Source: Amorphophallus konjac
Taxonomy: Eukaryota; Streptophyta; Magnoliopsida; Alismatales; Araceae
Assembly: GCA_022559845.1 (NCBI GenBank)
Contig: CM040126.1
Span: 226,988,641 to 227,052,640, forward strand
DNA length: 64,000 bases
Direction: 5' to 3'
How positions within the stretch are numbered: position 1 is the stretch's first letter; each line of letters opens with the position of its first letter. Below the pieces are notes generated by a model. The model did not search any database, had not been told where the DNA came from, and saw nothing but the letters and a program-made list of their open reading frames with translations. Both the position numbers and the translations under genes were made by a program. This document shows positions 41,747-54,940 of this stretch, in pieces.

Positions 41747-43299
41747 TGTCACGCCCCGAGAGCGGAAGATACCCGGAGACGCGTGACGAGTTTATATCAA
41801 TCATGTCAATCAGAGTATTAGTGTATTCGACACCAAAATCAGAGATGTGTAAAAGTAAAGATAGCCCAATCCTTTATTCCTTCATAAGAATATGTCTTTT
41901 ACAAACCTTTGAAGTACTAACTAAAATAAAGGAAAAATACAAGGTTGACTCAAGAAAATATGAAAAAGACTAGATAACGCGGGAGAAGCTCTATCTCTTT
42001 CACTCTTGATTTTTCCCATCCGTTTGAGTTCCCTCATCGTCGGACTTACCTGAAAAGTAGGGAAACACTAAGTGAGCGAACGCACAGTAGGAAATTATAT
42101 CTCAAGAACTAGCAATGGGTTTAAGTAATTACATCTTTCATGAATGCACTATAGCTATGCATGCTCGCATAAAACGACAAGATAGAGAGAGTGTATAATA
42201 ATAAGATAGCGACGAGAACTAGTCATGAACTTTCAAGAGCTTATATCAAAAGCTATCAAGATATTCAAGCAGGTGTATTCATCATGTCATGTTGGAATTT
42301 GGCTATCACGTTCAAGCACGCAAGTATGAAATTACCCTTTTTCGGGCCACGCAAGTCATGTAATATCAAGTCAAGTACAAGTACAAGATTTGTGGAATGT
42401 TCAATCAAGCTAGTCATGCACTTCGGTATAATGCCAATACCGTGATCAATCAACTCCCATGGGCACAAGTACTTTCGGGTGCTCCTCCCAGGACCAGATC
42501 GGGCCCTATATGCGTAGACATTAATCATGTATTTTAACATCCACTTTTGTGTGTAGCCAATATGGAATTTCAAGAATAAAGCTTGTAGACATGTAAGATA
42601 AACTTGGATAGAGTAGAGTCCAAAAATATGAAACTTGACATAGAATGGCGATAATAACGGTACAATCAGGATTATCGATAAAACTAGGTGGAATTGGTTC
42701 CCTAACTTAGGTACCATGACAAACAAGTATGGACATTTTTTATATAGAATTGAGGTCCACAAGAACATCAAGTTTAATATAGAATTGGGGTCTACAAGAA
42801 CATCATAACAATGTTGATATAGAGTTGGGGTTTACAAGAACATCATGACAATGTTGATATAGAATTAGGGTTTACAAGAACAACATCAAATGGCATGATA
42901 ACCTCATCCCATTAAGAGAATTCTCATGATACACACTTTGCATAACATGAGGGCCAGTATACCATATTTCTTTAGAGTGACATGGCAAAATAGTGTAATA
43001 GGTTTTTATGGTACAACCAGCTCAGTCGGCCTTGAGGGAATCCAAGGCTGCGAGGAGACTTACGGAGGTCTATATGACTAACTCGCTAGTCCAAAGGAAC
43101 AGAATATCCAATGGAGAGCTTGTATGTCAATGAGAATTGAGGGTAGTGCGATAAAAACATCATGAAACATGGGACTATACTCACGGAGTGGAAATATAGT
43201 GCCGATATATATATATATATATATATAACCCTTCGGTTGACAGTAATCGGTGTAAAACAGTAATACAGAAAATAGCGACTTAAGCTAAGTCATTAATTA

Positions 43300-44525
43300 T
43301 CCAATTAACGCCTTACTCAGGGGCGTTTATTCACAATTTGACGACGTATACAGCAGTCGTCCATTCTTTATTTCTATTTTACCAAAATTTCTAATATTAT
43401 GGAATTTAACAAAAACGCGCCCTGGTCAGGGGCGTTACCTTTCAATTTGTGCCCTGATCTGGGGCGTCGGTTCAATAAGAAACGCCTTTGTGCAGGTCGT
43501 TAATTCAATAATTTTCCAAATTTCAGATATTAAATTTTCAGGAAATAGGTACATGGTCAGGACCAGAAAAATAGCAGGATTCAATCAGGATGAACATGCA
43601 TTAGATTAGGTTCATGGTTTCATAGATATAGAATTTAAAACATGAGTAATTATCAATTTATATGAAATTGACGACTCCTAGGTAGGGCGTCAAAATAAGA
43701 ATTAGCGCCCTGGTGTGGGTCGCTTATTTTAAATTAGCGCCCTGGTCAAGGGCGTTGCTTTGAAAATTGCATAGAAACAGTTGAAACCACAATAAAACTA
43801 TATGCATGGAGGATCGATGATATTATTAAAGATATTAAGCTAGTTTGGGCTATGTTCTTGAGAAAACCTTCCTTGATTAAGATCTGGAAGAAGAAATGTG
43901 AATATTCGTGAAGACAAACGATACTCTGTTTGTAACAGAGTCTTCTGATCACCAGAAGAGGAAGAAGAAGATGGTGAAGAACCTCACGTTCTTCACTTCG
44001 ATAGAGAGTTACTGCAGACTTCCTACAGAAGAAATAATGAAGATCATTAATCATATAACCTAAGGTAAAAGAAAAAGAGGAAGAACATTACCGGTTCTTC
44101 ACTGACGACAACAGCAACACAGAACGCCAAACAGCGGTCTGGGTCGAGTAGCAGGATATTTATAGGATTTTGGGGATCCTAATAGGGTTAGAGTTGTATT
44201 GGAAGTAATACTTCCATGATAGAGTCCTTACCATATTCCATCTTTGTCGTAGTTATCCAGAACTTGCCCTGGATGGTCTCCTGGGTCAAACGAAACTCGA
44301 ACTGAATTAACGTCTTAAGCGAGGGCATTAATTTGAGTTGACGCCTTGTCAAGCGTCATTTCTTATGCGAAACGTGCCCATGTAGAGGGCGTCACTTATA
44401 CTTTCCCTTTATTTATTTTCGGCCGTTTGGGAATTGATGCCCTTTGGTGTTGGCGTCCTTTTTAAAATTAACGCCTTATGTAAGGGCGTTTCTTTTCGAA
44501 GTCGCGCCTTGACCCAAGGCGTTAT
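43300..44525 (-). repeat. Palindrome-rich segment of D 3' LTR
   Basis: Short inverted repeats of about 20-25 bp occur at about 43306, 43340, 43414, 43446, 43482, 43666, 43704, 43734, 44309, 44338, 44369, 44431, 44465 and 44498. The core is AACGCC...GGCGTT; GACGAC...GTCGTC at 43340-43361 and AGCG...CGCT at 43704-43724 are variants with both arms changed. The segment is repeated in the 5' LTR at about 50760-51960. Confidence 0.8.
44157..44164 (-). promoter_or_regulatory. TATA box of D 3' LTR
   Basis: TATAAATA on the - strand, conserved at 51596-51603. Confidence 0.6.
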
Positions 44526-44607
44526 TTATATTTTTGGTTTATTATTACTCATTTAGGCTCTTTATCATATTTAACCTTAAAGTCTTTATTTTACCAGGGT
44601 TGCTACA

Positions 44608-44621
44608 CCCTCCCCCACTTA
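44608..44621 (-). other. Polypurine tract of element D
   Basis: TAAGTGGGGGAGGG on the - strand, directly before the 3' LTR. Confidence 0.88.
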
Positions 44622-44699
44622 AAAGAATTTGGTCCCCAAATTCAATAGTATATATAAGTGGAGAGTGTAGAACATATACCTTTAAAATAATTCTGGGAA

Positions 44700-45221
44700 T
44701 CATTTCCTCATGGATTCCTCGGTCTCCCATGTGGCTTCATGCTCGGAACTCTTATTCCATTGTACCTTTAGCATGGGAATAACCTTATTCCTTAGAGTAC
44801 GTACTTCACGATCTAGTATCTTCATAGGCTTCTGTTCATATGTGAGATCCTTCTGGATAACTAAGTCTCCATGATCAATAATATGCGATGGATCATGCAC
44901 ATACTTTTTCAACATAGATATGTGGAATACATTATGTACTTCGGACAATTGAGGAGGTAATGCGATGCGATAAGCAACCTCGCCAACTCTTTCCAGTATC
45001 TCAAAGGGTCCGATAAATCTTGGTGTAAGCTTGCCCTTAACACCAAATCTCTGTATGCCACGTCCAGGCGATAACTTGAGAAATACATGATCTCTAACTT
45101 GGAATTCAAGATCTCTCCTTCTTGTATCGGCATAAGCCTTTTGCCTTGACTGAGCAACTTGCAGTCTTTCTCTAATCGATTGTATCTTCTCAGTGGTATC
45201 CCTTATCATGTCTGGTCCTAA
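44700..45221 (-). pseudogene. Element D integrase C-terminus and chromodomain
   Basis: This continues the pol frame after the in-frame TAA at 45222-45224 (a Gln is expected). The first part (RQKAYADTRRRDLEFQVRDH, then FLKLSPGRGIQRFGVKGKL, then LTPRFIGPFEIL) is the integrase DNA-binding/GPF region. The last 50 residues (ILDREVRTLRNKVIPMLKVQ, then W-N-K-S ... EATWETE) form a chromodomain. It targets integration in chromoviruses. The 169-codon open part ends at TGA 44700-44702, a few codons before the usual end of this family. Confidence 0.87.
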
Positions 45222-45224
45222 TAG

Positions 45225-46950
45225 TTATTTCTCTCCAACTTCGTCCCAGCATAAGGGTGATCGGCAACTCCTTCCGTATAAGGCTTCGAAAGGTGCCATT
45301 TGTATACTTGCCTGGTAGCTATTATTGTATGCAAATTCCACCAACGGCAAGTGATCATGCCAGCTTCCATCGAAATCAATGATGCAAGCTCTAAGCATAT
45401 CTTCAACCACCTGATTAGTTCTCTCGGTCTGACCATCCGTTTGAGGATGAAAAGCTGTACTAAAGTTAAGCCTTGTTCTCAACGAATGTTGTAGTCCCTT
45501 CCAAAAATGAGAAGTAAAACGGGGATCTCTGTTAGACACGATTGAAATAGGAATACCGTGTAATCTGACTATGTCCTTGATGTATAATGCAGCCAACACA
45601 TCGACTAACCATCGGCTCTTGATTGGCAAGAAATGTGCCGATTTAGTCAATCGGTCAATAATAACCCATATTCCATCATGTCCTCCTTTTGATTTAGATA
45701 AACCCATGATGAAATCCATACTAATATTCTCCCACTTCCATTTGGGAATATCTAGAGGATGTAATTTTCCAGCAGGCTTTTGGTGTTCCGCCTTGACCTG
45801 TTGGCATGTGAGACAGCGCGACACGTAGTCCGCTATTTCCCTTTTCATGTTGGGCCACCAAAAATTTCTTTTCACATCTTGGTACATTTTGGTAGGTCCA
45901 GGATGAATCATGTACCTTGATCTATGAGCTTCAGCTAAGATCTTCTTCTTTAACTCGGGACAATCCGGTATACAAGTTCTATTCTTGAACATCAATCTTC
46001 CATCAGAAGTTAATTGGAAATCAGATTGTCCTTCCAATCTGCCCTTGATTTCTACTAATGTTGGGTCATCATCCTGAAGTGCTTGTATTTCAGTTAATAT
46101 GTCTGGATGAATGCTTACATGAGACAATGTGACACATTTGAAGTTCGTGTCCATGCTTATATTGAGCTTAGAGAATTGCTCCAGCAACTTCCATTCTTGA
46201 ATCATACAATTGGCTAACAGTGCTCTCGGCTTTCGACTAAGGGCATCGGCTACATGATTACCCTTTCCGAGATGATATTGTATATTGAAGTCGAAGTCCT
46301 TGAGATATTCTAGCCAACGCCTTTGCCTCATATTTAGTTCCTTTTGAGAGAAAAGATACTTGAGACTCTTGTGATCGGAGTATACAGTAAACTGTACTCC
46401 ATATAGATAATGCCTCCAGATCTTTAGTGCAAATACTACCATGACTAATTCTAAGTCATGGACGGGGTAGTTCTCTTCATGCTTCTTTAATTGACGAGAA
46501 GAATACGCTATAACCTTTCCTTGTTGCATTAGAACACATCCGAGGCCAATGCTAGAAGCATCAGTGTATACCTCGAATTTCTCTCCTTCCATTGGTAAAG
46601 CTAAGACATGAGCTGTAGTAAGATGATCCTTGAGAGTTTGGAAGCTTCTTTCACATTCCTCACTCCATTCGTAATGGATCTCCTTGCGAGTTAACCTCGT
46701 AAGTGGTATGGCGATCTTAGAGAAATCTTTGATGAATCGCCGGTAATAGCCAGCAAGACTTAAGAAACTTCGGATCTCGCTAGCATTGGTCGGTCTTTCC
46801 CAATTCCTTACAGCTTCAACTTTTGATGGATCTACTGATAAGTCATCCTTTGATATAACATGTCCGAGAAAAGTCACTTCCTCAAGCCAGAATTCACACT
46901 TGCTGAGTTTTGCATATAATTGGTTTGCCCTTAATATTTGTAATGCAATC
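45225..46950 (-). pseudogene. Element D RT end, RNase H and integrase core
   Basis: The frame is in a different phase from gag-RT, because a base is missing near 46950 compared with element F. The longest open part is 46877-45225 (550 codons). It holds the end of RT ([20 protein letters not shown]), RNase H ([45 protein letters not shown]), and integrase with an HHCC region ([10 protein letters not shown], then [12 protein letters not shown]), MDFIMGL and DGQTERTNQ. The second catalytic Asp of DD35E is Asn here (SNRDPRFTS, codon at 45531-45533), while element E keeps SDRD. TAA at 45222-45224 ends the frame. Confidence 0.9.
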
Positions 46951-49033
46951 TTAAATGCTCCTCATGCTCTTCCTTGGTCTCAGAATAAATCAATATATCA
47001 TCAATAAAGACCACCATGAATTGATCCAAATAAGGCCTGAATATACTATTCATTAACTGCATAAAGGCGGCAGGGGCATTCGTTAGTCCGAAAGGCATAA
47101 CAACAAATTCATAATGGCCGTACGTGCTTCTGAATGCAGTCTTATGAATGTCCTCATCCTTGATGCTTAACTGATGATATCCCGACCTAAGATCAATTTT
47201 GGAAAAGTAATTGGATCCTGAAATTTGATCAAACAACTCATCGATTCTCGGCAGTGGATACTTGTTCTTGATAGTGAGATGATTCAACTGTCGATAGTCG
47301 ATGCATAACCTCATGGATCCATCTTTCTTCTTTACAAATAATACAGGTGCTCCCCATGGGGAAGTACTTGGTTTTATGAATCCTTTCTTAATGAGTTCCA
47401 TCAATTGCTCCTTTAACTCTTTAAGTTCAGCAGGTGACATTCTATACGGTGCCTTAGAAACTGGACCCGTACCAGGAACTAAATCGATGGTGAAGGTCAC
47501 TTCTCTTTGTGGGGGTAATCCAAGCAAATCTTCCGAAAATACGTCCGGAAATTCTTGTACCACCGGAATGTCTTCTATCTTAGTTTCCTTAGCCTCCTTA
47601 ATCGTGACGAATGTAAGGAAAGATACACATCCTTTCCTGATGAGCTTGCTAGCTCGGAGAGCCGAAATAAGAGGGGTTTTGCTTCGCCTCTTAGGGCTAG
47701 TAAGGATCAGTTCTGGAAATTCCTCGAAAGTAACCTTGCTATTGTGGCAATCGACCGTTGCCTGATATTTAGATAACCAATCCGCTCCTAGTATGACATC
47801 ATACTCCTTTAGATCTAAACATATAAGATCAATAGGGAGATTCTTACAGAGAACCAATACTTCACAGTTCTGGTAATGGTGTGTAATATCAGTCTCGTTT
47901 CCTAGAGGAGTATACAAGACTAATTTTATCCATTCCGGTTCTAGGGGTAACGGATCAGCGAACTTCTTGGAAACAATTGAATGTGAAGCACCAGTATCAA
48001 TTAGGACATATGCAGACTTGGAACAAACTTTCAATGTACCTTCTACTAGTCCGCCTTCTTCTTCTTGTTCGGTCTCCTTAATTGCGTGAAGACGAGCATT
48101 CTTGGTTACTGGGCGCTTCCCGTCCCCGGCTTGATCATTAAGTAATGGGCAATCGGGAATTCGATGATCGCGACTCCCACAGCGGAGACATGCTCCTAGT
48201 TTCCTCCAGCATTCTTCTGCTCTATGGCCCGCCTTGTCACAATGCTTGCATACTATATTTGATGGGGTAGTGGTGATGGAGAAGGGCTTGGTCTTCTTAA
48301 ACTTCTGATCTTGTGAGGAAGTACCTCCATTGCTAGGCCTCTTCTTGAAGTTGGGTTTAAAGGAACCCGAACTTGTGACTTGTTCTTTCTTGTCCTTCCC
48401 ACGGATTCTATCAGATAGTTCCGTGGCGTCTTCTAATAGCTGAGCTCGGCGCACAATTTTTGAGTAGACCTGGATATCCATTGGCGCCAGCTGTGTGATA
48501 TATTGGGGCCTGAGCCCATTTAGGAACCTCCTAGCTTTCATCTTCTCGGTGCTAACTAAGTGCTTAGCATACCGAGATAATCTAGAAAATTGGGCCTCGT
48601 ACTCCGCCACCGATAAAGATCGTTGCTTAAGTGCGGTGAATTCAGCGGCTTTCTTCTCTTGAACTCGGTCCGAAAAATATTTAGCGTTGAAATGTTCAAC
48701 GAATTCTTCCCAAGTAACTTGGTCTTGATTTAAAGTAGCTTCTATTGATTCCCACCAACATCGGGCATCCCTTTCCAACTGAAAGGTAGCTAATAAGACT
48801 TTATCTTGCTCCGTGGACTGCATAACACGGAATATACGTTCCGTCTCCCTGATCCAGTGCTCTGCGTCGTCCGGATCAGTAGAACCCGTGAATTTAGGCG
48901 GGTTCATGTTTTTAAAGACTTGGTGGAGACTCCCTGCTCGTTGTGCACCTCCCTGTGCTACTTGTTGCAGCACCTGGGTCATGCCTTGAAGTGTACACTG
49001 CATGTTGCGCCACTGTGCACGTTCGGCAGCCAT
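46931..49033 (-). pseudogene. Element D gag-protease-RT
   Basis: The frame has 700 codons from ATG 49033. Residues 40-200 are the gag core ([41 protein letters not shown]). Two CCHC knuckles lie at 262-275 ([14 protein letters not shown]) and 282-295 ([14 protein letters not shown]). Protease has DTGAS at 346-350 and VILGADWL near 413. RT starts near 520 and has [14 protein letters not shown] (catalytic Asp 613) and [10 protein letters not shown] (676-679). A frameshift near residue 694 ends it prematurely. The start is the first Met of the conserved MAAERAQWR, identical in element F. gag and pol are in one frame, as in Tekay/Del. A leader of about 150 bp separates it from the primer site. 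Confidence 0.93.
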
Positions 49034-49187
49034 CGTCCTACAATTACAATAACTAGATTAATACGTGATTTCATTTAGAAGCTAGCATTTCTATGTTAAC
49101 TTTAACCCTTGGTTCTACCCAATCTCACTGGTTAAAGTTTTGAACCTATCCTTGGACTTTGGGTTTTCCTAGGAATTGAATACCCTA

Positions 49188-49200
49188 GGCTCTGATACCA
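49188..49200 (-). other. Primer binding site of element D
   Basis: TGGTATCAGAGCC on the - strand, 7 bp inside the 5' LTR (tRNA-iMet type). Confidence 0.93.
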
Positions 49201-49207
49201 CAAAAAC

Positions 49208-52046
49208 TGTCACGCCCCGAGAGCGGAAGATACCCGGAGACGCGTGACGAGTTTATATCAATCATGTCAATCAGAGTATTAGTGTATTCGACACCAAAAT
49301 CAGAGATGCGCAAAAGTAAAGATAACCCAATCCTTTATTCCTTCATAAGAATATGTCTATTACAAACCTTTGAAGTACTAACTAAAATAAAGGAAAAATA
49401 CAAGGTTGACTCAAGAAAATATGAAAAAGACTAGATAACGCGGGAGAAGCTCTATCTCTTTCACTCTTGATTTTCCGCATCCGTTTGAGTTCCCTCATCA
49501 TCGGACTTACCTGAACAGTAGGGAAACACTAAGTGAGCGAACGCTCAGTAGGAAATTATATCTCAAGAACTAGCAATGTGTTTAAGTAATTACATCTTTC
49601 ATGAATGCACTATAGCTATGCATGCTCGCATAAAATGACAAGATAGAGAGAGTGTATAACAATAAGATAGCGACGAGAACTAGTCATGAACTTTCAAGAA
49701 CTTATATCAAAAGCTATCAAGATATTCAAGCAGGTGTATTCATCATGTCATGTTGGAATTTGGCTATCACATTCAAGCACGCAAGTATGAAATTACCCTT
49801 TTTCGGGCCACGCAAGTCATGTAATATCAAGTCAAGTACAAGTACAAGATTTGTGGAATGTTCAATCAAGCTAGTCATGCACTTCGGTATAATGCCAATA
49901 CCATGATCAATCAACTCCCATGGACACAAGTACTTTCGGGTGCTCCTCCCAGGACCAGATCGGGCCCTATATGCGCAGGCATTAATCATGTATTTTAACA
50001 TCCACTTTTGTGTATAGCCAATATGAAATTTTAAGAATAAAGCTTGTAGACATGTAGGATAAACTTGGATAGAGTAGAGTCCAAAAATATGACACATGAC
50101 ATAGAATGACGATAATAACGGTACAATCACGATTATCGATAAAACTAGGTGGAATTGGTTCCCTAACTTGGGTACCATGACAAACAAGTATGGACATTCT
50201 TTATATAGAATTGAGGTCCACAAGAACATCAAGTTTAATATAGAATTGGGGTCTACAAGAACATCATAACAATGTTGATATAGAGTTGGGGTTTACAAGA
50301 ACATCATGACAATGTTGGTATAGAATTGGGGTTTACAAGAACAACATCAAATGGCATGATAACCTCATCCCATTAAGAGAATTCTCATGATACACACTTT
50401 GCATAACATGAGGGCCGGTATACCATATTTCTTTAGAGTGACATGGCAAAATAGTGTAATGGGTTTTTATGGTACAACCAGCTCAGTCGGTCTTGAGGGA
50501 ATCCAAGGCTGCGAGGAGACTTACGGAGGTCTCTATGACTAACTCGCTAGTCCAAAGGAACGGAATGTTCAATGGAGAGCTTGTATGTCAATGAGAATTG
50601 AGGGTAGTGCGATAAAAACATCATGAAACATGGGACTATACTCACGGAGTGGAAATATAGTGCCGATATATATATATATATATAAAACCCTTCGGTTGAC
50701 AGTAATCGGTGTAAAACAGTAATACAGAAAATAGCAACTTAAGCTAAGTCATTAATTATCCAATTAACGCCTTACTCAGGGGCGTTTATTCACAATTTGA
50801 CGACGTATACAGCAGTCATCCATTCTTTATTTCTATTTTACCAAAATTTCCAATATTATGGAATTTAACAAAAACGCGCCCTGGTCAGGGGCGTTACCTT
50901 TCAATTTGCGCCCGGATCTGGGGCGTCGGTTCAATAAGAAACGCCTTTGTGTAGGTCATTAATTCAATAATTTTCCAAATTTCAGATATTAAATTTTCAG
51001 GAAATAGGTACATGGTCAGGACTAGAAAAATAGCAGGATTCAATCAGCATGAATATGCATTAGATTAGGTTCATGGTTTCATAGATATAGAATTTAAAAC
51101 ATGGGTAATTATCAATTTATATGAAATTGATGACTCCTAGGTAGGGCGTCAAAACAAGAATTAGCGCCCTGGTGTGGGTCGCTTATTTTAAATTAGCGCC
51201 CTGGTCAAGGGCGTTGCTTTGAAAATTGCATAGAAACAGTTGAAACAACAATAAAACTATATGCATGGAGGATCGATGATATTATTAAAAATATTAAGCT
51301 AGTTTGGGCTACGTTCTTGAGAAAACCTACCTTGATTAAGATCTGGAAGAAGAAACGTGAAGATTCGTGAAGACAAACGCTACTCTATTTTTAACAGAGT
51401 CTTCTGATCACCAGAAGAGGAAGAAGAAGAGGGTGAAGAACCTCACGTTCTTCACTTCGACAGAGAGTTACTGCAGACTTCCTACAGAAGAAATAAACCT
51501 AAGGTAAAAGAAAAAGAGGAAGAACATTACCGGTTCTTCACTGACGACAACAGCAACACAGAACGCCAAACAGCGGTCTGGGTCGAGTAGCAGGATATTT
51601 ATAGGATTTTGGCGATCCTAATAGGGTTACAGTTGTATTGGAAGTAATACTTCCATGATAGAGTCCTTACCATATTCCATCTTTGTCGTAGTTATCCAGA
51701 ACTTGCCCTGGATGGTCTCCTGGGTCGAACGAAACTCGAACTGAATTAACATCTTAAGCGAGGGCGTTAATTTGAATTGACGCCTTGTCAAGCGTCATTT
51801 CTTATGTGAAACGCGCCCATGTAGAGGGCGTCACTTATACTTGCCCTTTATTTATTTTCGGCCGTTTGGGAATTGACGCCCTTTGGTGTTGGCGTCCTTT
51901 TTAAAATTAACGCCTTATGTAAGGGCGTTTCTTTTCGAAGTCGCGCCTTGACCCAAGGCATTATTTATATTTTTGGTTTATTATTACTCATTTTGGCTCT
52001 TTATCATATTTAACCTTAAAGTTTTTATTTTACCAGGGTTGCTACA
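49208..52046 (-). repeat. Element D 5' LTR
   Basis: This LTR is 2839 bp, collinear with 41747-44607. It shares the (TA)n run (about 50665-50683), the palindromes (about 50760-51960) and the TATA box (51596-51603). It lacks about 17 bp near 51497 compared with the other copy. Confidence 0.94.
51596..51603 (-). promoter_or_regulatory. TATA box of D 5' LTR
   Basis: TATAAATA on the - strand. As the 5' LTR, this would drive D's genomic RNA. Confidence 0.6.
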
Positions 52047-52051
52047 ATTTT
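52047..52051. other. Target-site duplication of element D (right copy)
   Basis: ATTTT is identical to 41742-41746. Confidence 0.9.
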
Positions 52052-53109
52052 AATCAAACTCTAACTTATTTCATTGATAATCAATATTCAAATATAATAA
52101 CTTTCAACTTCTTCCAATCTACCAGACTCAAGAAATAAGAAAATTACATAGACTCAATCTAAATAATATAGACTTTCCTAAGTCTTCACTCTCATCTTGA
52201 CAACACTTTCATTCGCTCTCAGACCCGCTACTTGTATAACCCGAATCTGAATTCGAATCACTTTCATTTCTTGAAAAAGATTCGAAATAGGTAATGAGCA
52301 CACTTGCCTAGTAGGTATCTTCGCATCAACACGAAGGCATCATTAAAGTAATTAACATTTTAGCTCTAAAGAAATAAGGTAACATCATGCGAATGCGATC
52401 AATCACGCGATTAAACCAAAGTAACAAAGATGATCGTTAAGATAGAATGAGAGCAAGAATGAACTATCAAGTACGTGACCAGAACATGATATTGGCCTTT
52501 CATGAACAAGAATGTAACGAGAATGTACTAGCAATGCCACATAATCATCACTCCAGTATCTTTTGCTTATGAGCAAGTACTTCGTGAATTTCTGTGGAAT
52601 ATCAAGCAAGAAAGTCATGCACGAGAATGTCATGTCGTGCCGTATCGTATTATGGATTTTCACTTATTTATAGAGAAAGAACTCCCAGCGCAATGCAACG
52701 CCAGTAGCATCATATCCCATGGTTTATAATAGTATGTTTCCGACAATCAGCCGAGGGGACTAGCATAGAGCCCTTGAACACAATCAGTGCTCGATCGCAT
52801 CTTCAAGTATGAATCAAGCTACTTCCATGCATGTAATAACAAAGTATGGCCAAGAATGTACAATTCCAACAAGCTCTTGATAACAATAATTCAATGAAGG
52901 AATGCTTTAATAAGAATCATGAGAAATTAAGAATGACTTATACTATGTTATGCTCATGGAAATAAATCGACAGCATAACGATCCATTTCATAACTTTCAT
53001 TCATTATATTAAGTTTCTTAATCAATATTATAAGTCCTAGACCATTATTAAGCCATCTAGAACCTTGGAAAATCAACCATTGGTTAAACCTCGGGTTAAA
53101 ATACTCAAG

Positions 53110-54940
53110 CAGTGTGACGGTCGTGTACTAGGCCGTTACATTCACGTGACGCTCCAGTATTGGGCCGTTACAACGATCTGAATCCAGAACAATAGAATAG
53201 ACTAAGTGAAATGTGACGGTCATATATTGGGCCGTTATATGTGCCTGACGGTCCAATATAGATCCGTTACACTACTGATAACCAGAAATATCGATAGTGT
53301 AATCTAATCAATGGGCTTTAATGGTACAACCAACTCGGCGTCCTAATGGGAATCCCAGGCTCTCGGAGAATTACGGAGGCCTTGAAACAAGATATCCTAG
53401 TCCATTGGAAGGAATATCCAATAGAGAGGTCCTTATGTCCATGAATAATGTCCCTATAGTGCAAAGTGAACTAATGGACAACATACCGGAATATGCGCCA
53501 TGTACTTAAAGAAATGACTCTATTGATAGAGAGGATGTATAACAATAGGAAATCATGATAAAACTCTGTCAATACATCTTTAGAAAATCATGATTTAGAT
53601 ACAAAACTATAGAATTTTGGCACATGAAATTAACATAACTTAAAATAACTTAAGATACCTAAATTATACAATTTCTATCATGAATCAGTAAATAATCTTA
53701 AAGACATGAAATCAAGTCAAAACTTAGACAACTAGGCTTATTTATAAGTTAAATTAACAAGTTTCCCATTCTGTCTACAGTTACCCTGACGGTCGAGAAT
53801 GGGTGCGTCACAGTGACTGTGACGGTTTATCGTGAGGCCGTTACAGTAATGTAACACTCCATCTATGGTGCGTCAGAGACAACAGAGAACTTCAAACTCC
53901 ACAGAAGGTGTGACGGCTTATCGTAAGGCCGTTATATCATTGTGACGGTCTTACCTTGATGCGTCAGATCGTCCGCTGGCAGAAAAGATATTAAAATCTA
54001 AGGTCTAAACTTGCATCATGTCTGGAAATCATATATAAACTTCCACATGATAGAATGAAGGCTAACCTACTAGTATGCATGAGTTTTCTATGAATTTGAC
54101 AAGAGAGTTCCTTTTTAACTTAGTTAGGGCTAAGAGTATACATGTATGCATGTCCTACTAAAACATGAAATTCATGATCTATGATGCATGAAATCAATCA
54201 AAACCAGAGGGCTTTTATCTCTAATAAGATGTTTTTGCCAATCATGAGATGACCTACCTCTTAACTAGGCTTTAAGCTTTTAATTTGAGTCTGAAAATTG
54301 AGCCCTAGCTCTCCTTTTCTAGCGATTTTCTAGCAACTTCCTGCTGCTCTATCTCTCCAACCACTTGTCCTAAAGATGTGAAATTTTGAGGGTAAGAAGA
54401 TGAAACTAAGGTGATCAAAAAGTTCTAAAGGATTGAATTCTAATTACCTCGTTTGGATGTCCTAATCTCTTGATCTTCAGGAGTCCTTTGCTCTGAATCC
54501 TAGGTTACTATGGTCGAACCATCAACTTTGGAAGCTTCAATCTCCTTGGTTGCTTGATCTCCTAGCACGGAATTTGGAGAACTATTAGTCTAAAGTATAC
54601 TAAACAAAAGTTTCTAAAGAACTTCCCCGAAATTATGACTCCTTACCTTTATTCTTCACGAGCCAAAAGTAAGGGTCGCTCAGTTCAGAACTAGGTCCTA
54701 TTTATAGGGTTTTGGCTAATGTTTGAAGATTAGATCGATTCTAGAGTCCTTAATTTGTTAGATTCTAATCCCTAAGAGTCCTTAGTAATGTTATAAACTC
54801 TCCCAAGTCGATCTCTTACAGATAGGATCCCAAAGTTCCAATCTTTTTACTCGTTCTTTTATTCACGGAACTATCAGGGTGTAACGCATCAGTCTAGGTG
54901 CGTTACATGCATGTGACGGTCGTATGATAGACCGTTACAT
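53110..54940 (-). repeat. GTGACGG...CCGTTAC palindromes in E LTR
   Basis: About 11 hyphenated inverted repeats of about 26 bp start at about 53115, 53146, 53213, 53247, 53788, 53819, 53855, 53911, 53940, 54881 and 54916. One, GTAACGCA...TGCGTTAC at 54881, is a perfect 8 bp pair whose inner bases differ from the others on both arms. Confidence 0.75.
54699..54706 (-). promoter_or_regulatory. TATA box of E 3' LTR
   Basis: TATAAATA on the - strand, in the same relative setting as in D and F. Confidence 0.55.

Larger units (their letters stand above)
41747..44607 (-). repeat. Element D 3' LTR
   Basis: This LTR is 2861 bp, running TGTAGCAACCC...GGCGTGACA on the - strand. It has a TATA box (44157-44164, - strand), a (TA)n run at about 43205-43226, and about 14 short hyphenated palindromes of the AACGCC...GGCGTT kind. 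The 168-codon frame at 42265-42771 recurs in the other LTR (49726-50232) and is an LTR artefact. Confidence 0.94.
41747..52046 (-). mobile_element. Element D: complete Tekay/Del-type Ty3-gypsy chromovirus
   Basis: The element is 10.3 kb on the - strand, with two similar LTRs (41747-44607 and 49208-52046), matching ends, a primer site, a purine tract, gag-pol and a perfect 5 bp duplication. It is inserted in the LTR of element E. gag-pol carries one frameshift, one stop and one altered catalytic residue. The LTRs are nearly identical by eye, with scattered substitutions, so it is younger than E and A. Confidence 0.95.

Noticed and set aside
42265..42771. 168-codon ORF on the - strand, also at 49726-50232
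   Set aside because: It is an LTR sequence of element D present in both LTRs, with no domain.
43200..43230. (TA)n microsatellite as a separate feature
   Set aside because: It is a fixed part of the D/F family LTR, present at the same place in all three copies.
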